DNA from: Cocos nucifera
Lineage: Eukaryota; Streptophyta; Magnoliopsida; Arecales; Arecaceae
Length of the DNA: 64,000 nucleotides
NCBI GenBank assembly: GCA_006176705.1
Contig: QRFJ01000021.1
Coordinates: 1,942,208-2,006,207 of the forward strand
Direction of reading: 5' to 3'
In this document: piece by piece, positions 28,101 through 40,900 of the stretch
Layout of the letters: each line of letters begins with the position of its first letter
Position numbering within the stretch: position 1 is the stretch's first letter
Program-made: the position numbers and the translations under genes
The notes under the pieces: generated by a model
Told to the model about the DNA's origin: nothing
The model's database searches: none
Seen by the model: only the letters and a program-made list of their open reading frames with translations

Positions 28101-31100
28101 ATCCTTCAAGGGTTTGTGGACCAGCATCTTTTTCTATTTTTGTTCTACAAAAGAGTGAAGAATGTTTCGAGGCTTACACAAGTATAAGTCAATTCTCTAA
28201 CGTAACGGATCAAGGTAACATTTCTTTGCCAGTGATAACCATTTGACCCAAGAAATCAGTATTCTGATCACTAAACACAATCAGTTATAACTGTCATAAA
28301 ATGTATGAGTTGGCTACAAAAAACATAACTAGCTCACTTATCCTACTGCTCCATTTGGATTCTTAAGGCATAAAATGCAGGTTGTTAAGAAATCAACCTC
28401 ATGCCTACCCTTTCTGGTTTCTCAGTAGAAAAGCCTATTTACCCAAAAACATGTATTAAGCTTGGCTTCAAGGCCTTTATAAAGTGCTGATCGGCATAAA
28501 GTGCTTTTTCCCTAAATCACTAGTTTACCCAAGTTTCAATACACGACAGAGTTAACATATTGGACGAAGCTGATTTGTAACAACAAACATTTCACCATCT
28601 TATCAAAAATACTGATAAATTCTTCACAAATACTGTCAATTCTTCCATTACAAGCATGCAAACAACTCCATTTTCAAAGATACATTGCCCTTTATTAAAA
28701 AAAAAAAAAAAAAAAGCCAGCATTCCCTTCCATGCACTTGCAAAAAATCACACAAGTACAATTTTATCACAGTACTTCAAATTGTCTTCAACTATTTGAC
28801 ATCTCTCTCTTATCAAAAAGGCACATTAGTGTGCCTTCTCATCTCAAAATATTCAAGATAGATAGGCAATACTTCCAAATACCAATTGCTCTTCAAAAAA
28901 CTCCAGCATTTACTTCGATTCGTTTGCAACATATGACACAAGTAGAACCCTATCATAACTACCACAAATTAACCACATCTTCAATTATTTAACACCTTCA
29001 CCATATCGAAAAAGTATATTAATGTGTTTTCTCATCTCAAAATATTCAAAATGGACAGAAAATCATACTTTTCATACTGCAAGGCACAAATAACTAGGCA
29101 GGGAGAATTTAGTACATTTCTCTGTAGGCAGTCACTGTTCTAGTTATAATCACCAATATGTACCACTTATTTGGGTAATAGTTTTGTGTACTTTTCTACA
29201 CCACCTTTCCTAGCAAAAGGTGCATCTTTGTTAACTCAAGCCTCTTCTTGGCAGCATCCAGGGAAGCCAATTAAAAGCCTCCACCATTGTGACCATCGTT
29301 ATCCCCCTCTCCCAGTAAATTTTTTTCCAATCATGAATGCATCAAAGTTCTTCATGGTAAAGTGATCTTGATCTACCTTCTTTAAGAAAACTGGATGTAT
29401 CACAGATCTCCAAGCCTCACTCCATTTAAGTTGATCAACTTCTTTTCCTCATGATAATTCCTTTTTTCTATGACACATCATTACCCTTTTATCTAGATTA
29501 TATCATACTTTTTGGAACATTTCCATTAAATCAGAGGTAAGCAAGCCCTGATCATCCTCATATAGCATTATTTGACTTCCTCTATTTGTGGGTGTCAACA
29601 TTTTCAGCAAAGATATAGCAAAGCAGTGTGGCACTGAAGGGATAAATAACTGCTGATCTGTGGTATCATCTCACAGTAATCACAGTCAGATCTTGGTGAC
29701 CTTCCACATAAAATCAAAATGACAACTTTATTCACGAATGAAACAATTGTGAACAAACTTTCTTTTTAACACTGGTCTGACAAGAAAACATAATTCTCAA
29801 TCAATATGCAATTTGATCATACCACTTTAAGAGAGTAATAAATAGACTTCAGCTAACTTTTAATGAGCTTTTATCAAGCCTTTTGTCTTCATAAGTGATA
29901 GAACCTTTTTTGACCTCCTTACAGACACATCACAAAGGTACTACTACAACTAAATTAAATAAAAAATAATGCACATGCAAATGTTAATTCAGCTGCTTCT
30001 GTGTATCTAAAGAAGGGCATGGCAAAAGCAGCGAATCTCCTTCCACATATGGCACATGAAAAATGCAAGTCATGTAACAAATAAACACAAGAACTAGGAC
30101 TCTTGAACAGAGAATACTTGTCACACTACATGCTGGTCCTTTGGGAAAAACTATGCAACAAAAAGATAGGAAGGGATTCATAAAGAATCCCGATCTATCC
30201 CTTTGACAATAGAGTCCTTGTCCAAATCCTTGGGTGATCGGCAGCGGTAACTTTTGAGCTTTTGCAAAATCATCCATGCAGGGAGTCATTGCTTTCTTTC
30301 CATTTTTCTCTATCTTATTACGCTCATTAAGATGATGTTTGTTGTATACTGCATTTCCAAAGGCACTAACTCTTCTACATTTATCATTTTAACCATTTAA
30401 ATTTATTAAAAGAAGTAATTTATGGTGGAACTGTCCACTCTCCAACCGAAGAATAACTCAAGAAAAAATAAGCAAACAAGATGACTTTTACAGTACTAAA
30501 ACTCTGAACATTCAACCATGCAATCACCAACGTGCATAGCTATGTTTGAGCATATCTTATGGAGGCAAAGAAATATCACAACATATAGTGGGAGCAGGTT
30601 GCTAGAAATACCAGCATGACAGTCCTCATTTTCATAGACTGAACTAACAGTATATACAATGATAAGAAATGATATTACCTCATCATTTAGAGCAACAAAG
30701 ATGGAACTCAAGCTATCAGCCTGGGCCAAAAATTCATCAAAAGTACCATTATCATCCACAGACAAAAAGATTGACCGTCTAACATTAACATCAGCATCCG
30801 CAACTGCTGCAATTAGAAGTTTTCCCATAATCTGCAAAGGTGGTGAAAATACAATCACAGTGTAACTTGCATATTCATATCTGACATTAAAAAAAAAATT
30901 TCCAGATTAACATGCTTCCTAAGTTTAATTGTCAAGGAAAACAACCATTTGAAACAGTCATTCATCGAAGAAGGATAGCAAACAGAGTTGTCTCATGCAG
31001 TACAAAGGCTGAGGGACACCCAATTGCCACCAAATGCAAAGAAATTATCACTCCTTACAGTAAAACAAGTTGTCACCAAAGACAGAGAAGTCATTACTTC

Positions 31101-34100
31101 ACACAGCATAAATAAGTTGGGTCTCTCAAACAAATATAAACTGCAAGTTGAGCACCATATCCATTATATCCACAATTTGATTGAGGCAATTAGAAAAGAA
31201 TAAGTTTCATGAGTGGATCCTGATTATTATGTAAGTATTTCCTTATCTTTTTATAATTTTTCTTGAAAAAAAAAAAAGGCAAAACAGTCATCAGCATGAA
31301 AAACTATAACAATTTCAGTGCATCAGCTGAACCAAAAAGATATTGTCTGTGCATGCAGGGAGGGGAGATGTTACCGATTGCCTCCAGAGATCCAATGCCA
31401 ATATCGTTTCAAATATAACAGATCTCTTTCTTTCTACCAGTAAATATAAAAACCAAGATTCAGTTTTAAGGGCCCCTAAGCAGTAAATACTATTTCTGCT
31501 CCTCGCAACAGCATAGCTTCTCAAGTGATCCAGGTAGAAAACTGACAACATGAGGACAAGTATATAAACATGCATACTGATAAATAAAAGATTATTATAT
31601 GTGCACATATACATCTATCTGTGTCCATGAATATCTTAGAGGACCATATCAATAATGAAGGCAAAGCTGTTGCAAGTTTCAAACAATTTGAAAAAACAAA
31701 CTTCTGTGATGAATTCCAGATAACTTGCCTTCCACTTAAACAAACCACAAGTTTTTGGATGGCCTACAAGCACCAAGTAGACAAGCTGTTAGTCAAAATT
31801 TTCTATGTAGCATGACTGCCAGTTAACTCCTCTGGTATCCATTCCCCAGATTGTCGAATAATAAAGGAATAAAGCAGCAACAGGATAAAGAACAAGCATT
31901 AGAGCATGTATTAAGATTGTTCACAAGGGACTGGTTTGTCATTAGTTCCTATGCAAAAGAAAACCTATGAAATGGCATCTTCATTTATCTTCATGCTAGA
32001 TACCTCCACCTAGTGTTCCTCTATTCCCCTTCCCTTTCACCTCCACATGAATATGTTTCTACATAAAGTTGTATGGATCCAGACAGCCAGACCATCTCAA
32101 AAAAATCTCCCTTATTTCATAATTGGTGAGAGCCTTACGTTATCTTTGTGCCAGCATCCATTTTATTTTTTCCTTGTTTACTAGGTTTTGAATCCCCCAC
32201 AGAAAAAGCTATTAAGTGAGTATCCATGTAACAATTACAAATTGCAATCAAACAATTTGAAAGAGATCTATATTTTGCTACAGTAATGCAAATTAATGTC
32301 ATATAAAGGGTTTCTGCATGAAGTTTGAAGGTTAAGTATGGAGCAGCTTGATTAGGCTATTGTTTTTTTTATTTTAAAGTTCTTAAGTTTTGTAATACCA
32401 ACATTAAGGTTCAATTCAATTCATACAAATTTTTTATGATGTATCAGAGTCCTGTCATTATCAACATAGACTCTTGCTTCAAGGACTAAAGCATCATCAC
32501 TTTCCATCTTCAGTTTTAACCAAATAGTTGCGCACGATACATCAATCCAAATAAAGTTTGAGGAGTCTTTTTAAACCTATAATAACTTTTAGTCAGCTAT
32601 GATATATATGAATTTTAAAAAGAAAAAGAAAAAGGGTCACAACAAACCATGTTCTGCTAGGACTAGGACCCTACATAAAATTCCTGGACATGTTTAGTTC
32701 CCAAAACTCCATAATAGTGCACAAATCTATAAGCGGTCACATGTGATCCACATAAACATGAAATCACAAACAAGTTGTTAGCACATCTCAATGTGCTATC
32801 TAGGGGCTCACATTGCATCCGTCCAAAGTGTGTCTTAACCTACCCTTCTCCGACTCAAAAAGACTATGTTCACCTAGCCAATTAGTGTGGATCAAGTAAA
32901 TGCAAATGATTTTGGATAATGAGATATGATGTAAGAACTAATTCAGCAAAGTTGAAGGATTAACATGAACAGATGGACTAGAGGTCAAATTCATGTGGAC
33001 AAATCCAAGCAAGTCCTTCAGTTAGCAGGATTAGAGAGTGAAAATCAGAGCAGCTTCGCAATACTGCATGAACATGGACATGAGAATTGGATTCAGATGC
33101 ATTTTCAAGTGTCTGACTCAGCAAATACCAAGGATTGGAGTCCTAGCAGAACAGGGGCCATCTCGGCCAACCCATTCCGTTGTAGTGAAATCACAGCACA
33201 TGGGATAGGTGCGGGATCCCGAAACTCGCTTCCATCCCCCATCCCGACCATCCCACCTTCATCCTGGCTACATCACGTGCTAATACAGTCGTTCTGATCA
33301 GGATTTGCCCTTGTTTCTTGCTCTGGATGATGTTTCAACCTTCAGCTCATTGCCAAAAGGACTTACCCTTTTTCTGACGCTGATGTGTCAGCGTCGTCGC
33401 TGGAGGGAGCTCGGCTCATGGGCTCCTCATGTGTTTTTCCTGCGATGAGCAAAGCATGGGCTCGGAGCCTAGGACCACTTAGAAACCCCTCCTTCCACAA
33501 TTTACAGCTCGGATTGCTCAGAAAAGATTTTTCCCACAATGAGTAGAGCATGGAAGTGACGGAGCCATGAAGTGCTTAAGAGGGAGCATAGGGTGCTTGG
33601 ATAAGCGTGTTTTTTCCCTACCCCCTTTGATGAGTAGACTCCAAATGCTCACTCAGATCGCACTTAGTGGACTGACCACTTAGAGTCGGACATTGCCATG
33701 TGAAGAGTCACAAGGTGCTAAAGTCATAATTTTTCTTTCCTTCGATGTGCTCAGGACTCAGGAGTGGACTACGTCTACTCCGCATGCACATCAAGAAGAA
33801 AAAAGGCCAAAAAAATAAAAACTAAAGCCTGAGATGCTCGATCGGGATGACTACCAGGATGGGGCAAGACACAAGGCATCTGTTCCGCGGGAAAATTCAG
33901 ACACCCCTATCCCATGGGATTTAAAACCTTGATAGATAGAAAGGTATATGAGATATAATGTGATTTCAACTAAGCTATTTATTTACACCTTTGAACAAGG
34001 TAGGCTAAATCAGTACCTGGATCCATACTGATTAGCTACCGATGCGGTACGGCATTGTACCGACACTCTGTACGGCACTATACCGACACTCAATACAGCT

Positions 34101-37100
34101 AGGTATGCTGGTTCCAAAGCAGCAGCACAATTTTTTTTTTCAAACTTTTTTTTATGTTTAATGATGTTTGGTGAAGGTTTTGAGTGATTTAATCATTAAT
34201 TTGATGTTTTTTGAGGTGTTTTGATGCTCTTTAATGTGTTGTTTCCTTTTTTCATGCTTTTTTTATAAAATAATTATACTTTCTATGATAAATACAATTA
34301 AAGTACATAAATCATTATATTCATAAAGAAAATCAATAAAATACAAAATAAAGTCAATTTAAATACAGCTTGACATAGAAAATCTCATGGAGTGGCGAAG
34401 TTTCTCATAGATGTCAGGGTCATCTACATATGCAGGAGGCTCAACCCAATTCTCTATCTATATGGCCCCTTACTCCTATAACCTCATTGGGCCATCATAA
34501 GGTACATAGCCTAGATAGTCCTTGTATGTGCTGTGGGTGATGGTGTCGCTCTGGGAGGAGTCATCGTATCTCCATAGCCACATTATCGAGCAAATGACTC
34601 TTAAAGCACAGGATGTACAGAGACTATGCTATGTGCCTTATGGTAGCCCAACGAGTTTATAGGAGCAAGGAGCCATATGGATAGAGAATTGCATTGAGCC
34701 ACTTGCATACGTAGATGATCCCGACATCTATGAGAAACTTCGCCTCTCCACAAGATTTTCTATGTCAGTTTGCATTTAAATTGACTTTTTATTTTGTATT
34801 TTATTAAGTCTCTTTATAAATATAATGGTTTATGTATTTTAATTATATTTATCATTGAAATTATAGTCATTTTATCAACAAAAAGCATGAAAAAAAGAAA
34901 ACACATCAAAGAACATCAAAACACCTCAAATAGCATCAAATTAATGTTTAAATCAATCAAAATCTTAATAAAACATCATTAAACATCAAAGAAATTTGAA
35001 TATATATATATATATATAATGCCAAATCGGAACCAGCACACCTAGCTGTATCGAGCGTTGGTGCAGTACCAAACCGATACCATACCAGTAGCTGACCAGT
35101 ATGGCTATTGATATCAATTTAGCCTACCTTGCTTGAATACTTGACTCATCTCTAAAAAGAACAAAAACTCACTCGTAACATCAAAATACGGGACCAAAGT
35201 TATTGTTGAAAGAGTTCAATGTTTTTGCAACCTCTAATAATGGTTGCTAAGGAAATTCATAAGTATATAAGTGTCTAATACATACCCAAGTCAGATGCGC
35301 ATGCAACAGATTTTTGGAGCAAGATGTGAGTATCCAGGTGACATATCAATGTTAGGACATGAAAGTCCAACTTAGGTACCCACCCTGATTGGAAAAGTTG
35401 AGAGTATGGGGTTGGTGGTGGGAGCGAAGGAGCAAGTATTTTTTCTACTTAATGTTCAGATGGAATTGGGAGAGGGAAAGGGGTAGAACTGATTGATACG
35501 CATATCAGGAAGCATCCAAGGACTGAAAGAATTAGGGTAGTAAGAGAGTTCTGAGATCAAAGAGAGGAGTAGGGCCTTAAGAGTGTTCTGATATTGAAGG
35601 GATAAATTTGTAATAAAATTGGGAAATATCCCCATTCTATATAATACTAAAATTTTATAATTTTCTGATTTTCTGATCATGTAATTATTTTTCAGCTGAA
35701 ACTCCAACACTCAAACCAAGACTTATTTGGCCTGGTCAAAACTTTAAAATAAAAAAAAAATTAAAAAAAAATTAAAAACGTTTGAGGACCTAAACTTAGA
35801 GAATGAATGGTTTTTCACATCTTTACCAACAAAATAACATGAAATGTCATATTATACGCCAATTAAAGAAAAAGGGCATGGAACTATTCGCTAACCATAA
35901 AGAGAAGTTGCTTCAAACAAGGTCAAGGTTGCAGAATATGTAAACGGTTCTCTAGTATAAGGTTCCAATGGTAGTCAATATGCCACTCTTTCTCCATACA
36001 TTTTTCAATTTTTGCACTACAATCTCAACGTGGTGAGGCAACACTTAAACAGTGAAAGGTTAATATTAACATGGATCGCTGAACCATGCCGAACCAGCAA
36101 ATTCGAGGCATACCTAATCGGACTAGCAGGTTATCAGCATGGTTCAAGCATTGCATTTGTTCCATATAAAAGGGCCTAAATCGCCCTCTCCACCGTGTCG
36201 AACCCTACCGAAGCCCCTTCACGCACGGCTGGTCGATGACGACACTGTACAACCCAATTAAGTCACTCCTTCTCCCCCCCTTCTCTCTCTCCCTCTCTCC
36301 CTGATCCCCTCCCCCCCTCCCTCTCGCTCTCCTTTCCTCCAGTCACCAAAAAGCCCCTCCTTCCCTCGCCCTCTCCAACACCATGCCGAACCAGTCACCA
36401 ACTAGTACGCCCTCCAATACTAGTTCAGAGAACCATGAGTTAATTACTAGTATGTGGATAAATCAATCAATCTGTCTGTAGTATCTAGGAAAAACATTTA
36501 TACAACTCACATAGCTGCCTAAAGAAGGATAACACAAATGTAGAATCGCATGAAACTTCTAAACAAGAATAAGCATGTAAATGTGCAGCAAGGCAGACCT
36601 CCTCCACAAGGCGACGTCGCTTTGTTCCACCAATTCTATTCGTTCTAGTTGATGTAAACTGTGGACCAGGTAGTCCAGCAAAGGAGTTTGCCACCAATCT
36701 GCAACAGCATATGGCAGCATCCCTTCGAGTGGCACCATCCTCATCATCCAGATAAACAACAACAGATTCTCTAGCAAATTGCAGAAGCTCATGGCCCTGA
36801 AGCACAAGTAAATTTCAGCTTTCAGTAAAAACCAGGCATGTTTTACTTCATGGAAGAGCTGCAAGTCACTAAAGACAACCTTAAAATTGAAATGGGCTAG
36901 GGTCTGCAAAGCAAGTTGCACAAGGGCTGAACCACTAATATCTTGAAATTGCTGAGCATTATTAGTCAAATTTGTGCGGACTGCTGCAACACCTAGCTTT
37001 GCCTGTTGGTATGGGGTTTTGGAGAGCGCTATGGAAATACAACCCAGCAAGCGTTCTTGTATGCTAGGTAGTAGAGATGGAATGCTGGAACAGATGCAAA

Positions 37101-37941
37101 AATATTAGATGAATTCAGAACCACAAAACAGAAATCAGGTATGGAAGAGGAGAATATAGAAGACAAACATACCTAAGAGTTATTTGCTCAAGGGCTTCTA
37201 CCAGGGTAGGAGAGAGACCACCAGAAAACATTGAATCCAATAGACCACGGACATGAGGTTCCGTAGCAGGACCCATGGCTTTTGCAAAACTTCCCACACA
37301 AGCCAAGGCCTCAACTGATGGTCTCCCTCTACGAGGAGCAATCTATGAAATTATGAATTATTAAATATTTAAGCAACTGCAACACCTATAATCATTGCAA
37401 ATATGCCGAAACACATGTTGATGACTTACTGCATCACGCAAGTATACAGTTACTGTAGGCAAATAAGGGATAAGTTCACCATCCAAAGCTCCAGCCATTT
37501 CCCCCAGTGCAATAAACCCACTAGCTCGTTCAGCTGGATTGCGCAGAACTGCTAGGATATGATCCATGCAAATCTGTGCAAGTAAATTCAGGAAAAGAAC
37601 TCATACAAATTGCAAAATCAACACTTTTCAGTCAACAGACTATGTATCAAACTAAAAGGCAGTCAGTATATATCAAATAAAAGATCGTTCATGCAAGAAA
37701 ATGCTAGCCCAGCAACTCCTACAATTCTTAACACAAGGCTAAAAGGAGATATAAGAACCTTCAAATAGTTTGTCACGAAACGATCACGCAGAAAGTGAGC
37801 AATACGTGGAAGCAATGATGTTATGCTGAGACGAACAAGCCGATCACGATGCTCAAGGTATTTGAGAACAATATCGGCCACCTCCCTATACCTAGACATC
37901 ATAAACTCACCTGTGTTCCTGAAGGGGAAACAGAAGGTCAG

Positions 37942-37975
<34 letters not shown>

Positions 37976-40900
37976 TATATATATATATATATATATTGTT
38001 AAAACAAAGTGGAAAAGAGTCATCAAAGAAAAAATGAGGAATTTTTGCAAAGATTTCACCGCCTAAACAAAAAGGAGAAGAAGAAAAGCACAAAAGAAGC
38101 CACAGCAAATGATAAATCCTGTGCCTAGGTGCTTCAAACAAGATAACTCAGATTTTAAACCAAGCGTCCTCATTGAACCATATACCAATAACCCATTCCA
38201 GCCTACAAACACTTGTAGAAAACGCTTTTCCTTCATTTCCTTGTTTTGCACCAATTTGCACGTTGCAGGGCCTTCCAAAACTTTTGATGCTTGAGGTTGC
38301 AAAGACAAAGAACCAGCTAAGAAACCATGCTAATGCATGTCAAATTGAGAATGCAAACACATAAGAACTCCAAAGAGCAAATCCAAGCTGACCCAATACT
38401 AACATCATAAAGTAACAGATGGTCAATCATCATACTATTGATCAGACGGTATACTTTTTACTAACATATACAGCCATCCTGGCAAAATTCAGTAACAAGA
38501 ATCCTGAAGAATGACTGTAATTAAGGTATGCATATTTTGAGGGACTCATGGATTGAAAAATTCTCTTTCAATCATCACCAAATCTGCCATCAAAGGCAGA
38601 AAGCAGCAAGAGGACCACATAGAAAAGAACATTTTAGCTTTGCACCACTGAAATCCAGAATTCTCTCCCTATGAAGGTACTAAGTTTCCCATGCATGGAC
38701 AATGGCATGCCAGTGTTGTTTTGCTGACATAATTAACCAAATATCACAATCCAGATAATCCAATTACCCATAATGTAATTTATTAAATGTGTATGTCACA
38801 ACATAAGAAGCAACTTCAACAATGTGTTTTAGGTTAAAAGTACAGGCTAAAAAACCATAATGCAATGGATAGGAATGACCATAGGAATGGCCTCAACTGT
38901 CATATACTGCATCACCCAATCTACCATAGTCAAATCTATCATTGCCGTCATAAATGCACCAAAACAAACAATAAGGTTCTTTTTTTTCTTTTTTTTGGTG
39001 GGGGTGGGAGGGTGGGGGGGGTGTTTGAAAGAAACAATAAGGTTTCAATATAGGCCAGAAGGCAATAAGCAAAAACTAGCCCAGTTAACATAAGTATAGT
39101 AAGCTTGATGAAAACGCAAGGTACCTCAATAGCTCTCCAACTGCAAGTAATGAGCCATGGATGCTATGTACAGAAGCATTTTTACCAAGTCCAACTTGTG
39201 CAGCTTCACACATACGGTAATACCTGATGATAGTTACAGAATATAAGTAAACACATCAAAGAGAAGCATAATTTGATAAAAATATATAAAAAATTTGTGA
39301 AGTGAGAAAAGTTCTGACCTTAAATATTACAATGAACAATAAGAGATGGGATTGGAAAGGAAAAAAATAAACTCTGGGTCCATACTGCATCAACAGATGG
39401 CTTGGCATTTGTGTCCATATTGTATCCACAAATGGCTTGGCATTGTATGTTTAGTTTGATTTCTATTCACTGGTTCCTAAGAAGAAACGTCATTCCCATA
39501 ATTGAACCTAGTCTTTTCTTCCTCCAGACTCAACTCTAATCTTGGAGGATTTCCTTGGTTGCATGAGCTCAAACTACTTATTCATTTAAGTAGGATTTCT
39601 ACCCATCAACTGCTTATTCATTAATACATAGATCAAACCCAAAAGGATATAGAAAAGGCTCGTCGGTGGAGAATAAAACAAATACAAGAAATCAGAATAG
39701 TAATACCAACTTAACCATCAGGCCAGTTCATTAATTTTTTCTACCTGCCAGCTAGCCTTCTAGGTTCCTTCATCGGAATTGGGCACCACTCAAGCAGGTT
39801 GGCCTCAGGTTGAAAGCAATTCATAAAGAAGAGTAAAGCTTGAGAAAAGATTGATCCATGGCATGAACCCATAAAGACGTGAAAAAAGCTTGTTGGTTGA
39901 GTGTGAAATAGCAAGCATGAGAAGACAGTTGTATAGAGACATAAAAAGGTTCCAAATCTTGACCATATCAACCCCATATCTTGTGTACCATATTGAAATA
40001 GGGGTGCTTTCCTGTTCGGTGAACCATGAGTAGATACAAGGGGCATACTGCATCTCACACTGTAACAGTAGGTGAACAGTATGGGACTGCACTACGAGAT
40101 TTGAAAACATTGCATAGAAATCAACCTTGCACATTCATATGCAATAATATGTGCTGGAGCACAGAACTGAAACATAATCATATCAGCAACCTTATAGGGC
40201 TATGCCCTCATCACAAAAACACCATATTCATGGAGATGCAACATAATCATGCCTATGACTGAGTTTGAGACACTATCTTTGAGGAGACACAACATGTATT
40301 GAAGGGTTTCATGCCAATGGACCGACAGTATGATTACTTCGCCATGCAGATCAAATATGCCTTCATAAGGAAAGTTGTGATAATGGCCTATGCACCATTG
40401 TCACAACTAGCTTGCAGATAACCAACAGTCTAGTCATGGTTTGCTGTACCGCTCCATACCAGACAGTATACGACGTACCATACCATACCGGATGCCATAC
40501 TGACACTATTGTACTGCATTGAACCGCATACCAACACTATCATAGGATTTTACCAGCACACAGACCGATACCGAGATGGCAAACCTTGAGTCTAACATTA
40601 TGCATCTCTATCACAGCAACCAACCATAGAAAGTGAAATTACAGGAAAGACAATGGAGCACATATATTACACTGCACTATCTTCCCTCCATTGCACTAAG
40701 AAGAAACAATAACAATGAAATAACAGAATTTAAGTACAATTTGATGTTGACAGAGTGCTTTTAAATAAAGCCATAACCTTAAATGGTAAAACATAGTAAA
40801 CTTACCATTGTACCCGCCAACGTGTCTCACGCTTCTCAATGACACAAAGGCAAGCCCGCAGAGCTTCCACAGCCCGCTCCCTAACATCCAATGTGGGGTC

